Assembly: GCA_013812655.1 (NCBI GenBank) | Contig: JACCTC010000190.1 | Coordinates: forward strand, 1 to 46,782 | Length of the DNA: 46,782 bases | Direction of reading: 5' to 3' | From: Deltaproteobacteria bacterium | GTDB lineage: Bacteria; Myxococcota_A; Polyangia; Haliangiales; Haliangiaceae | Part shown: positions 1 through 8,185 of the stretch, in pieces | Layout of the letters: each line of letters begins with the position of its first letter | Position numbering within the stretch: the first letter of the stretch is position 1 | Notes under the pieces: generated by a model | Told to the model about the DNA's origin: nothing | The model's database searches: none | What the model saw: the letters and a program-made list of their open reading frames with translations, nothing else | Translations under genes and position numbers: made by a program

Positions 1-949
1 CCTTCTGCGATGCGGGTGCGGGCGCGGTCAGCATGATCAACGGCTCGGCGCCGGCGGTGGCCATCGAGCGAATCCGCGCGCGTGGCTTGAGGCCCGCCTT
101 CTTGCCCCACTCGGCGCTGCCCATCAGCACGACCGCGGCGCCGTCGACGATGCCCGACGAATTGCCGGCCGTGTGGACGTGCTCGATCTTCTGCGTCTCG
201 GGATAGCGCTTCAGCGCGAGCTGATCCAAGGTCTCGCCGTTCGGGCCCATCGCCATCGCGCCGAGCTTCTCGAACGCGGCGCCCAGGCCACCGAGCGACT
301 CGAGCGTCGTATCCGCGCGCGGGTGCTCGTCGCGATCGAGCGCGACCGTGCCGTCGTCATTCTTCACGGCGAACATCGAGCTCGCGAAGTACTTGTTCTC
401 GATCGCCTTCGCGGCCTTCTGCTGGCTCTGCAGCGCGAACTTGTCGACGTCCTGGCGCGTGAAGCCCTCGCGCGTGGCGATCAGGTCGGCCGAGATGCCC
501 TGCGGCACCATGAACAGCCGCTGCCGCATCTTGAGGTTGAGGCCGTCGATCATCGCCTCGTCGGAGCCCATCGGCACGCGCGACATCGACTCGACACCGC
601 CGCCGATGCCACCGTCGATGAACCCCGCGCCGATCTTCGCCGCGATCGAGTTGATCGCCTCGAGACCCGAGCCGCAGAACCGGTTCACCGTGAAGCCCGT
701 GACGTCCTCGGGCCACTCCGCCGCGATCAGCGCGTTGCGCGCGATGCAGGCGCCCTGCTCCTTCACCTGGGTGACGCAGCCGATCGACATGTCCTCGACC
801 AGGTTCTTGTCGAGCTTCTTGCGCTCCGCCATCGTGTTCAGGGTCTGCGCGAGCAGCTCCTGCGGATGGTGATTCGCGAGTCCGCCCTTGCCGGCCTTGC
901 CGCGGCCGCGTGGGGTTCGAAGTGCGTCGTAGATGAAGACGTCGGTCAT
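1..949 (-). CDS. Thiolase (acetyl-CoA C-acyltransferase), 3' end cut by window
   Basis: The 316 visible residues are the N-terminal four fifths of a thiolase; the C-terminal part with the second catalytic Cys and the His lies outside the window. Thiolases cleave 3-ketoacyl-CoA or condense two acetyl-CoA in fatty-acid and short-chain acyl metabolism in the cytoplasm. The nucleophile is seen as [11 protein letters not shown] with Cys92, preceded by the usual N-terminal [30 protein letters not shown] near residue 280 is the standard thiolase GN(S)SGxxDGAA block. The ATG start is supported by GGGAG just upstream. It may be a FadA/AtoB-type enzyme, but substrate length cannot be told. The acyl-CoA dehydrogenase and carboxylase elsewhere in the window fit an acyl-CoA-degrading lifestyle. 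Confidence 0.9.
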   Translation of the reverse strand, partial: MTDVFIYDALRTPRGRGKAGKGGLANHHPQELLAQTLNTMAERKKLDKNLVEDMSIGCVTQVKEQGACIARNALIAAEWPEDVTGFTVNRFCGSGLEAINSIAAKIGAGFIDGGIGGGVESMSRVPMGSDEAMIDGLNLKMRQRLFMVPQGISADLIATREGFTRQDVDKFALQSQQKAAKAIENKYFASSMFAVKNDDGTVALDRDEHPRADTTLESLGGLGAAFEKLGAMAMGPNGETLDQLALKRYPETQKIEHVHTAGNSSGIVDGAAVVLMGSAEWGKKAGLKPRARIRSMATAGAEPLIMLTAPAPASQK

Positions 950-999
950 AAAACTCCCTGAAAATGCCTGAGGATGATGTCGGAGGTTGGCCCAAAGCC

Positions 1000-1611
1000 T
1001 CAGGGCATGCAACCGGCGTCGGTGACCTGCTGCTGCAGGAACGTGAGGGATTTCCCGCACACCTCGGACATCCGTCGGCTCGCATCGGCCGGCAAGTTCT
1101 TCGTCGGTAACGACCAGAAGTCCGCGGTCTCGTTGCCGAGCTGCGCGCGCTGCTCGAGCGGCATCTGCTCGCATCCGAGCGCTCGTGCGACGGTCGTCAC
1201 GAACCGGTCGCATTCGACGATGCCGACCTTGAGGTTCACGAGGCGCGCCTGCGCGACCACGATCGCCGTGCGGTCGTCGTAGCCGCCGCCGAGCGCGGCG
1301 AACAGCCGCTCACGCGACGACTCGGCGAGCTCGCCGGCGCACTTGCCGAGATCATCCTCGTGCATCGTCGCGAAGCATTCGATCGCCTCGGTCGACCACG
1401 TGTCATCGACACAGTGGCCGCGGACGGTCACCAGCACCTCGACGTCGGGTGGCCGGACGCTGCGCGTGCCGCGATCGATCCCCGCCGCGGCCTCGCTGCA
1501 GCTCCGCGTCACGTTCGCAACCGGAACCGGCGGCGCGCGTGCAGGCTTGCGAGCACTGCTTCCACAACCGCCGGCCACACCGACAACGACGATCACCAGA
1601 AGTTGTCTCAC
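1000..1611 (-). CDS. Two-module Cys-rich lipoprotein (paralogue of 11058-11714)
   Basis: 203 aa with GTG start. A short signal peptide ends in lipobox VAGGC (Cys16), so the protein should be lipid-anchored. No known domain is recognised. The mature part has two cysteine modules shared with the lipoproteins at 10558-11714. Module 1 has C, then CVDDTW, then a Cys about eight residues on, then C-x3-L. Module 2 has C-x2-F-x9-C-x2-MP-x3-R-x2-L with two later Cys. The even spacing suggests disulfides in an extracytoplasmic fold. The start is supported by a TATAAC hexamer six bases before GTG, with no Shine-Dalgarno. It lies 50 bp downstream of the thiolase start on the same strand and is divergent from the molybdoenzyme operon. 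Function unknown. Confidence 0.75.
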   Translation of the reverse strand: MRQLLVIVVVGVAGGCGSSARKPARAPPVPVANVTRSCSEAAAGIDRGTRSVRPPDVEVLVTVRGHCVDDTWSTEAIECFATMHEDDLGKCAGELAESSRERLFAALGGGYDDRTAIVVAQARLVNLKVGIVECDRFVTTVARALGCEQMPLEQRAQLGNETADFWSLPTKNLPADASRRMSEVCGKSLTFLQQQVTDAGCMP

Positions 1612-1617
1612 TCGGTC

Positions 1618-1623
1618 GTTATA
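1618..1623 (-). promoter_or_regulatory. -10 hexamer TATAAC, leaderless start
   Basis: On the minus strand TATAAC lies 6 nt before the GTG of the Cys-rich lipoprotein. Transcription would then begin at or next to the start codon. It is one of 14 such TANNNT sites in the window. Confidence 0.55.
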
Positions 1624-1778
1624 CCAAGCACCCGTAAGACGTGTCGTTCACCTCCAGCACCCGAAGCGAAGCTCGCCGCCGCGCCGAGGCACGTCCGTCA
1701 GGCCGAGAACGCACGTGCGAAGATGTAGGACTGACACGCATCGCGCGCCGCGCGCCACGCGCCCCACGAATGTTCACA

Positions 1779-1797
1779 ATCGTAACGAGATCGTAAT
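1779..1797 (+). promoter_or_regulatory. Direct repeat ATCGTAA, 11-bp period, upstream of molybdoenzyme operon
   Basis: ATCGTAAC at 1779-1786 and ATCGTAAT at 1790-1797 lie one helical turn apart, 26-44 bp before the first gene of the molybdoenzyme operon. TTCACA at 1773-1778 and TAACGT at 1808-1813 could be promoter parts. One-turn direct repeats are typical of response-regulator sites. The regulator is unknown. Confidence 0.35.
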
Positions 1798-1822
1798 GTT
1801 GCTCGGGTAACGTGGATGACCA

Positions 1823-2743
1823 ATGCGCCTGGGAATGCTGATCGATCTCCGGACCTGCATCGGCTGTCACGCATGCTCGGTCGCATGCAAGTCGGAGTTC
1901 GATGTTCCGCTCGGCGTCTTCCGCGACACCGTCAAGTACGTGGAGGAAGGCAAGTACCCGAAGGCCAAGCGGCACTTCATTCCGGTGCTGTGCAACCACT
2001 GCGAGGACGCACCGTGCCTGGAGGCGTGCCCGACAAGCGCCATCGAGAGACTCGAGGATGGCCAGGTCATCATCAACAAGGGCGACTGCAACACCAACAA
2101 GTTCTGCATGGCCGCCTGCCCGTACGGGGCGATCTACATCGATCCCGAGGAGGAAGTCGCGCAGAAGTGCACGTTCTGCGAGCACCGAACCGCCCAGGGC
2201 CTGGAGCCCGCATGTGTCGATGCCTGCCCGACCAAGTGCCGCATCTTCGGTGATCTCGATGATCCGACGAGCGTGATCGCGACGAAGGCGGCGGCCAATC
2301 GGACTCGCGTCTGGAAGGCCGAGGCCGGCACGAAACCGAAGGTGCTCTATATCGATCCGCAAGGTGCGCTGCAGCTGATCGGACACGAAGGCGTTCAGGT
2401 GCCGACCGCAACCAGGTACGAAGCGAACGGCCCGTCCGTCAGCACGTGGAGCCCGCCCACGTCGCCGCCCTCGCCGCCCGCGGCGCCGCCCGCGGCTCCT
2501 GCCTCAGCGGCGGGCTCCAATGCGCCGGCAGGCTCCAATGCGCCGGCAGGTTCCAATGCGCCGGCAGGCTCCAACGCACCGGCAGGTTCAGCTGCCCCGG
2601 CAGGTTCAGGAAGCCAGGCTCTGCCGCCAGCAGGGTCTGCAAGCAAGCCACCAGCAGCGCCGCCTGCAGGGTCGGCATCGCCGGCAGCTCCGGCACCGGC
2701 GGTAACACCTGCTTCGCCTGCTGGCAGCGGCGGATCCAAGTAG
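1823..2743 (+). CDS. Four-[4Fe-4S] electron-transfer subunit of a molybdoenzyme, with Pro/Ala/Gly-rich tail
   Basis: 306 aa. Residues 1-190 are a DmsB/PsrB/NrfC-type ferredoxin with four cysteine clusters. The first is CIGCHACSVAC at Cys12-22, followed by CNHCEDAPCLEACP, CNTNKFCMAACP, and CTFC paired with CVDACPTKC. The protein should pass electrons between the NrfD-type quinone-site subunit at 2746 and the catalytic subunit at 3656. Residues about 200-306 are unusual for this family: a low-complexity Pro/Ala/Ser/Gly tail with five GSNAPA-type repeats. No Tat signal is seen, as usual for a subunit exported piggyback with its partner, or it faces the cytoplasm. First gene of a B-C-A-D operon. 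A TAACGT hexamer lies 9 nt before the ATG and there is no clear Shine-Dalgarno. Confidence 0.9.
   Translation: MRLGMLIDLRTCIGCHACSVACKSEFDVPLGVFRDTVKYVEEGKYPKAKRHFIPVLCNHCEDAPCLEACPTSAIERLEDGQVIINKGDCNTNKFCMAACPYGAIYIDPEEEVAQKCTFCEHRTAQGLEPACVDACPTKCRIFGDLDDPTSVIATKAAANRTRVWKAEAGTKPKVLYIDPQGALQLIGHEGVQVPTATRYEANGPSVSTWSPPTSPPSPPAAPPAAPASAAGSNAPAGSNAPAGSNAPAGSNAPAGSAAPAGSGSQALPPAGSASKPPAAPPAGSASPAAPAPAVTPASPAGSGGSK
2513..2602 (+). repeat. Five tandem 18-bp units in the Fe-S subunit tail
   Basis: Units of 18 bp (consensus GGCTCCAATGCGCCGGCA) at 2513, 2531, 2549, 2567 and 2585 encode GSNAPA repeats. The first four are nearly identical at DNA level and the fifth is diverged. This suggests recent slippage expansion and possible length variation between strains. 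Confidence 0.9.
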
Positions 2744-2745
2744 AC

Positions 2746-3639
2746 ATGTTTGGTCATCCGCTACCGGAGTCGCCGTGGGGCACGCTGCTCGCGGTGTATT
2801 TCATCCTGATCGGGATCTCGTCGGGGATCACGCTCCAGCTGTGGTGGACGCGCCCGCGCGACTCGAAAGCGGCTGACAGCTTCGAGTGGTACGGCGGGCT
2901 GGTGGCGGCCGTGGCGCTCGGCATCGCATCCATCATCCTGATCATCGATCTCGGCCAGCCGCAGCGGTTCTTCCTGATGCTCACGAGTTTCTCGAACCTC
3001 GGCTCGCCGATGGCGGTCGGGGCGAAGTTGCTCGCACTCAAGAGCGGCCTCCTGGCGCTGTACCTGTTCCTGCTCTTCAAGCGGCGCCAGGCGCACGCCG
3101 CCGGCGACTCGACGAGTCCCGTCGGCGCCACCGCAACACTGTACCGGGTCGTACCCGTGCTGCTCGGCATCTCGAGCTTTGGTCTCGCGGTCTACCCGGC
3201 CACGCTGCTGTCGCGAACCTGGATCTCGCCGATGGCGATGAGCCCCGCCGCGTCGGTCATCTTCCTCTGCACCGCGATGGCGGCGGGTGCGGCGATCGCC
3301 GTGATCCTGGCGCACGTCGTTCCCGGCCTCGCGGACCAGCACTTCCGAGCGCGCATCGTCGGGACGCTCGTGTTCCTCGTCGCCATTCAAGGCCTGCTGT
3401 TCATCTTCGAGGGGCTCGCGCTGCACGGCAATGTCCCGGCGTTGTCGAGCTCGCTCAATGAGATGATCAGCGGCCGCTGGTCGCGCACGTTCTGGGGGCT
3501 CGTCGTCGTCGCCGGGCTGGTCGTCCCGCTCGTGACCCTCGTCGGTTTTTCCAGACATCGCATCGCCGTGATCGTCGGCGCGACCGGCGTACTGATCGGC
3601 ACCGGCGCCGCTCGATACTTGTTCTTTATCGTCCACTAA
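2746..3639 (+). CDS. NrfD/PsrC-family membrane subunit (quinone site)
   Basis: 297 aa with about eight hydrophobic helices from residue 12 to the C-terminus. The first (LLAVYFILIGISSGITLQLW) carries the G-rich pattern of NrfD/PsrC proteins. These subunits exchange electrons with menaquinone or ubiquinone and anchor the Fe-S and molybdopterin subunits in the inner membrane. The start is the ATG two bases after the TAG of the Fe-S gene. A longer open frame upstream only shadows the repeat tail. The charged pair DLGQPQR after helix 2 is a usual family feature. The gene is followed after 16 bp by the catalytic subunit, consistent with translational coupling through the operon. Confidence 0.88.
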   Translation: MFGHPLPESPWGTLLAVYFILIGISSGITLQLWWTRPRDSKAADSFEWYGGLVAAVALGIASIILIIDLGQPQRFFLMLTSFSNLGSPMAVGAKLLALKSGLLALYLFLLFKRRQAHAAGDSTSPVGATATLYRVVPVLLGISSFGLAVYPATLLSRTWISPMAMSPAASVIFLCTAMAAGAAIAVILAHVVPGLADQHFRARIVGTLVFLVAIQGLLFIFEGLALHGNVPALSSSLNEMISGRWSRTFWGLVVVAGLVVPLVTLVGFSRHRIAVIVGATGVLIGTGAARYLFFIVH

Positions 3640-3655
3640 TGAGGAACCAGCACAA

Positions 3656-6169
3656 ATGAAGCTCGATCGGCGGGACTTCTTGAAGATCGGCATGGTGGCG
3701 AGTGCGGCGGTTGCCGCACCCGGGCTGCTCCACCTCGTCGCGCGCAAGACCTATCCGAATCGCACGGCCTGGCAGGGCAAGACCGTCGGCGACGTCAAGC
3801 ACATTCCGTCGATGTGCCAGGCGTGCACGACGGCGTGCGGGATCATCGCCCACGTCAAGGACGGTCGGCTGCTCACGGTCAGCGGGAACCCTGCGGATCC
3901 GAACAGCCGCGGCGCGATCTGCGCGAAGGGCGCCGCGTCACCGTCGATCCTCTACGATCCCTACCGCGTGCTTCACCCGCTCAAGCGCGTCGGCAAGCGC
4001 GGCGAAGGCAAGTGGAAGCGGATCACCTGGGAAGAGGCGTACGCGGAGATCGCCGACAAGCTGAAGAAGATCCGCGAGAGTGGTCACCCCGAGGAGTTCG
4101 CGTTCCAGCAGGGGCGTAATCGGTCGGCCGACGCGGTCAATCGGTTCCTCGACGCGTTCGGCACGCCCAGTCACTTCAATCATCGCGCGCTGTGCTCGGC
4201 GAACCGTCGCTCGGCGATCCTGAGCACGATCGGCGACACCGACTGGGATCTCGGCGACTTCGAGAACACGCAGTACGTCCTGAACTTTGGCTGCAACTGG
4301 GCCGAGGCCCACCAGGGGCACATCCCGATCGCGACGCGGATGATGAAGGGACGCGAACGCGGCGCGAAGATCGTCACCTTCGAGGCGCGGCTCTCCAACA
4401 CGGCTGCGCTGTCCGACGAGTGGTTCTGCGTGAAGCCTGGAACGGACGGGGTGATCGCGCTCGCCATGGCGCACGTGATCTGCTCGGAAGGGCTGTGGGA
4501 CAAGGCGTGGTTCGATACCTGGTCGAACTACTCGGCCGACGACTATGCCGCGCACGTCGCGCAGTACACGCCGGAGCGCGCCGCCGCCGAGAGTGGCGTG
4601 CCCGCGGACGCAATCCGCCGCATCGCGCGCGAGTTTGCTGGGGCGGCGCCACGCTCGACCACGATCTGCGCGCGCGGCTCGCATGCGCATCGCAACGGCT
4701 ACTACAACGATCGCGCGATCACGATCCTGAACGCGCTCGTCGGCAACATGGGGTACGTGGGCGGCTGGTGCTGGCACCCGCTGTCGGGCTTCGACAAGAA
4801 GCAGCACCCCGAGCCCGAACCGATCCCGCCGAAGCCGACCGCGAAGAGCGTGATCGCGGATGCGAAGGACTGGCCGCTCGCCAACGCCTACCCGGGCTTC
4901 GGCATGAAGGTCGGCACGATCGTCTACCTGTGGATCAAGGAGAAGAAGCAGAAGCTCTCCGCGATGATGACCTACAACACGGACCAGGCGTGGTCGTGGC
5001 CCGAGATGGGGCTCGTGCAGGAGGTCCTCAAGGACGAGACGCTGATCCCGTTTCACTTCTGTCTCGACGTCATGTACTCGGAGACCGCGCAGCTCGCGGA
5101 CATCATCCTGCCGTGGACGACGTACCTCGAGCGCTGGGATATCGATGCGCGACCGTCACTCGGGCTCGTCGACTACGTCGGCCTGCGCCAGCCCGTCGTC
5201 AAACCGCTCGGCGAGTCCAAGGACATCCGCGAGATCTTCCCCGAGCTCGCCCGCCGGATCGGCGGCGGCATGGAGAAGTACTACCCGTGGAAGACCACGG
5301 AGGAGTACCTCGAGGCGTACTTCAAGAACGTTCCGGGCGGCTTCAACTACATGAAGAAGCACGGGGCGTGGGTGGATCCGAAGAAGAAGCCGAACTACGT
5401 CCCCTACCTGAAGCAGCTCTCGAGCGCGGATCTCGAGGGCAGCACCACGGACCCCGCGACCGGCATCATCACCAAGGGAGAGGACCCCAAGACCAAGAAG
5501 CCGATCGCGATCGGCATCATGATCAACGGGATCGCGCGCGTAGGCTTCAAGACGCCGTCGCGCAAGGTCGAGGTGTTCAGCAAGTTCCTCGTCGACAAGG
5601 GCCAGTCGGTCGGCAAGACGTTCTCGCCACTGCCGATCTACTCGCCGATTCCCGATCACGAGCTCGGACTCACCGATGATCAGCTGATCATGATCAGCTT
5701 CAAGTGGAACGTTCACAACGCACATCGAACGATGCAGTCGATGTGGCTGCAGGAGATCCAGCACTCGAACCCCGCGTGGGTCAATCCGGCGACGGCGTCG
5801 CGACTCGGGTTGAAGGACGGAGACTGGGTCGAGGTCACGAGCTATCGCCCCCGTGACGCGCTGGTGCCTCATGGCGACGGCTCGGTGTGCGGCACGGTCA
5901 AGACGCGAGTCCGCCTGACCGAGGGCGTGCATCCCCAGGTGATCGCGATGTCTCACAACAGCGGCCGGTGGGCCGGCGGCCCGGTCGCCGCGCACGCGGA
6001 TGAACCGAGCAACGTTCCCGGGTTCGACGCCGACGCGCCACGCCCCAGCGGCGTGTGGTGGAAGAACGCGCTCAGCGTCGCCCAGAACAACCTCATGCCG
6101 GTCTACCCGGACCCGATCACGGGGCAGCAGGCCTACCATGACACCATCGTCCGCCTCAGAAAGGTCTGA
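3656..6169 (+). CDS. Tat-exported molybdopterin oxidoreductase catalytic subunit (PsrA/PhsA/ArrA-like)
   Basis: 837 aa. The N-terminus RRDFLK plus a hydrophobic stretch is a Tat signal, so the enzyme should work on the outer face of the inner membrane. An Fe-S site is given by Cys54, Cys57, Cys61 and Cys89. Cys180 in HRALCSANRR is the likely Mo ligand, as in the polysulfide/thiosulfate/arsenate reductase group rather than the Ser of DMSO reductase. A C-terminal molydop-binding domain is visible (NPATASRLGLKDGDWVEV). Substrate is not resolved: as I recall, arsenate reductases carry RGRY and ArxA arsenite oxidases GRGWG near here, but this protein reads QGRNRS. The order Fe-S, membrane, catalytic, chaperone also resembles ttrBCA, though TtrA is longer. 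SoeA-type sulfite oxidation is another option. Confidence 0.9.
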   Translation: MKLDRRDFLKIGMVASAAVAAPGLLHLVARKTYPNRTAWQGKTVGDVKHIPSMCQACTTACGIIAHVKDGRLLTVSGNPADPNSRGAICAKGAASPSILYDPYRVLHPLKRVGKRGEGKWKRITWEEAYAEIADKLKKIRESGHPEEFAFQQGRNRSADAVNRFLDAFGTPSHFNHRALCSANRRSAILSTIGDTDWDLGDFENTQYVLNFGCNWAEAHQGHIPIATRMMKGRERGAKIVTFEARLSNTAALSDEWFCVKPGTDGVIALAMAHVICSEGLWDKAWFDTWSNYSADDYAAHVAQYTPERAAAESGVPADAIRRIAREFAGAAPRSTTICARGSHAHRNGYYNDRAITILNALVGNMGYVGGWCWHPLSGFDKKQHPEPEPIPPKPTAKSVIADAKDWPLANAYPGFGMKVGTIVYLWIKEKKQKLSAMMTYNTDQAWSWPEMGLVQEVLKDETLIPFHFCLDVMYSETAQLADIILPWTTYLERWDIDARPSLGLVDYVGLRQPVVKPLGESKDIREIFPELARRIGGGMEKYYPWKTTEEYLEAYFKNVPGGFNYMKKHGAWVDPKKKPNYVPYLKQLSSADLEGSTTDPATGIITKGEDPKTKKPIAIGIMINGIARVGFKTPSRKVEVFSKFLVDKGQSVGKTFSPLPIYSPIPDHELGLTDDQLIMISFKWNVHNAHRTMQSMWLQEIQHSNPAWVNPATASRLGLKDGDWVEVTSYRPRDALVPHGDGSVCGTVKTRVRLTEGVHPQVIAMSHNSGRWAGGPVAAHADEPSNVPGFDADAPRPSGVWWKNALSVAQNNLMPVYPDPITGQQAYHDTIVRLRKV

Positions 6170-6791
6170 GCGCCACGTGGCGCGGATCGACGCCGCGGCC
6201 CGGCGGGACCTGTATGCCCTCGGCGCGCGGATCTTCGCGGTCGAGGTCGACGGCGAGCTCCTGCGGCGCCTCGCGTCCTCCGGCCTCGCGGGCGCAGGTC
6301 ATCCAGACGGGCTCGGGCTTCTCGACGACGACATCGCATCACTCGACGAGCACGACGCTATCGAGGAGCTCGCCGCCGAGTACTGCCGGCTGTTCATCGG
6401 CCCGCATCCGACGTGCCCGCCTTACGCGTCCACGCAGCGCGGTGAGGCCTTGCTGGGCGGGCGGGCGGGCGCTCGCGTGCTCGGGTTTCTCGAGCGTCAC
6501 GGCCTCGAGCTCACGGGCTGCGCGGCGCTCCACATCGCATCGCCCGATCACGTCGCGGTGCCGCTCGCGGTGCTCGCGACGCTGTACGCCGAGGCCGCTG
6601 CCGCGCCTGACGAAACCTCGGCGGCAGCTGCGTGGAGTGCGGCCCAGGAACTGCTCGTGCAGAGCGTGTTGCCGTGGATGCCGGGCTATCTCGCCACCGT
6701 CGCCAGCAGCGCGAGGCGCGAGCCGTATCGCAGCGTCCCGCGCTTGCTCGCAGCTCTCCTCGAGGAAGAGCGCGACGGCCTCGCCCGTTAA
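6138..6791 (+). CDS. TorD/DmsD-family molybdoenzyme chaperone
   Basis: 217 aa, all-helical in character, cytoplasmic. The block AAEYCRLFIGPHPTCPPYASTQRG matches the E-Y-x-R-L-F-x-G-P ... PPY-S signature of TorD-type chaperones. These bind the Tat signal of their molybdoenzyme and hold it back until the cofactor is inserted. The ATG at 6138 overlaps the end of the catalytic gene by 32 bp, which suggests translational coupling. GTG at 6177, just past that stop, is an alternative start. The context makes the 3656 protein its client. Confidence 0.85.
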   Translation: MTPSSASERSERHVARIDAAARRDLYALGARIFAVEVDGELLRRLASSGLAGAGHPDGLGLLDDDIASLDEHDAIEELAAEYCRLFIGPHPTCPPYASTQRGEALLGGRAGARVLGFLERHGLELTGCAALHIASPDHVAVPLAVLATLYAEAAAAPDETSAAAAWSAAQELLVQSVLPWMPGYLATVASSARREPYRSVPRLLAALLEEERDGLAR

Positions 6792-6795
6792 CCTC

Positions 6796-6822
6796 TCGAC
6801 GACTTCGACGACTTCGACGACT
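6796..6822 (+). repeat. 9-bp triplication in intergenic spacer
   Basis: TCGACGACT occurs three times without gaps between the chaperone stop and the porin. No function is apparent; it is probably slippage. Confidence 0.7.
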
Positions 6823-6856
6823 TCGGCGCACGACACCCTTGCCCTGGAGCTTCCTG

Positions 6857-8182
6857 ATGCGTTCTCGCTTGATCGTCTCGTTCTTGCTCGTGACGAGCGG
6901 GATCGCTATCGCGCAACCAGCGCCGCCCCCCGAGCCCGCTCCGCCCGCGGAGCCCGCCCCCGTTGCAGTCGAACCGCCACCACCGCCGGAACCCGCACCG
7001 CCGGTCCCGCCCGCGCCGATCGCCGTGCCCGCCCCGGTGGCGGTCAAACCCGACGACAAGCCGGCGGTCACCGCGAAGTACGACGGTGGGCTCAAGCTCG
7101 GAACCGCGGACAAGATGTACGAGCTCAAGCTCAGCTTCCGCAACCAGTTCCGGTTCGAGTCCAACCGCTCGTTCGACACCGAATCGCCGACGCGGCAGAA
7201 CCAGTTCACCAACCGGTTCTTCATCCCGCGGTCGCGCCTGCAGGCCGAGGGACACCTGTTCGGCAACGACAACCGCTTCAAGGTCGAGATGAATCTCGGC
7301 GACCAAGGGAGCTTCGGGTTCCTCAAGGACATGTTCCTCGAGAAGCGAGTGCCCGGCACGCCTGCCTACGTGCGAGCGGGCCAGTGGAAGCGGCCATTCA
7401 ACCGCTCGGAGCTGGTCTCCGACTTCGCGGCGCAGCTCAACGAGCGGTCGATCCAGAACGATCTCGCGGGCGGTGGCCGCGATCTCGGCGTCGCCATCCA
7501 CAACGAGTACGAGAAATCACCCGAAGGGATCGAATGGGCCGTCGGTGTCTTCAACGGATTCTCCGGCGGCAGCGATCGACCCGTCCAGACGACGACATGC
7601 ACGCAGAACGGCGCGGGCACGATCACGTGCGCGAATTCGCGTCCGGCCACGTTCCCGACGGACTTCGGCCCGGCGATCGTCGCGCGCGTCGGCTACAACT
7701 CGCCGAAGATCAAGGGATACAGCGAGAGTGATCTCGAAGGCGGTCCGCTCCGCTACGCCGTCGGTGGCAGCTACAAGATCGACCTCGCGAACTTCGCCAA
7801 GCAAGACGAGGAGTCGGTCTCGGACAACCTCAGCCACGGGCTCGAGGTCGATACGATGATCAAGGCGATGGGGTTCTCGCTCCACGCCGGGGTCGTGATG
7901 ATGAAGCTCAAGTCTGCCGATGCCGAGTACGGGGCCTTCGCGCAGGCCGGCATGATGGTGATCCCGAAGCATGCAGAGGTCGCAGGGCGCTTCGCGCTCG
8001 TCACGGTCGGCGACCGCAACCGGATCGAGGCGCGCGGCGCATTCAACTGGTTCTGGTACGGCCACACGTTGAAGCTCGCGTCCGATGCGGGCTTCGTTCA
8101 GCTCACAGGCAGGGATCCAATGACGATGGCGAAGGACAAGCCGGATCTGCAGATCCGCGTGATGATGCAGCTGCAGATCTGA
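6857..8182 (+). CDS. OprP/OprO-type (porin O/P) outer-membrane porin with Pro-rich N-terminus
   Basis: 441 aa. The signal peptide ends near AIA-QP. A Pro/Ala/Glu-rich linker to about residue 65 precedes a beta-barrel-like region ending in aromatic/hydrophobic IRVMMQLQI. FRNQFRFESNRSF, RFFIPRSRLQAEG and RAGQWKRPFNRSELVS are typical of the phosphate-selective porin O/P family. The ATG is preceded by GGAG at good distance. It follows the chaperone by 65 bp on the same strand and could belong to the molybdoenzyme operon. In that case it may admit an anionic substrate, which is inference from position and family only. It converges with the kinase-like gene, with stops 3 bp apart. Confidence 0.8.
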   Translation: MRSRLIVSFLLVTSGIAIAQPAPPPEPAPPAEPAPVAVEPPPPPEPAPPVPPAPIAVPAPVAVKPDDKPAVTAKYDGGLKLGTADKMYELKLSFRNQFRFESNRSFDTESPTRQNQFTNRFFIPRSRLQAEGHLFGNDNRFKVEMNLGDQGSFGFLKDMFLEKRVPGTPAYVRAGQWKRPFNRSELVSDFAAQLNERSIQNDLAGGGRDLGVAIHNEYEKSPEGIEWAVGVFNGFSGGSDRPVQTTTCTQNGAGTITCANSRPATFPTDFGPAIVARVGYNSPKIKGYSESDLEGGPLRYAVGGSYKIDLANFAKQDEESVSDNLSHGLEVDTMIKAMGFSLHAGVVMMKLKSADAEYGAFAQAGMMVIPKHAEVAGRFALVTVGDRNRIEARGAFNWFWYGHTLKLASDAGFVQLTGRDPMTMAKDKPDLQIRVMMQLQI

Positions 8183-8185
8183 GCG

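Noticed and set aside
2513..2602. Short tandem repeats as a CRISPR-like array
   Set aside because: Units are contiguous with no spacers and are in frame within a gene.
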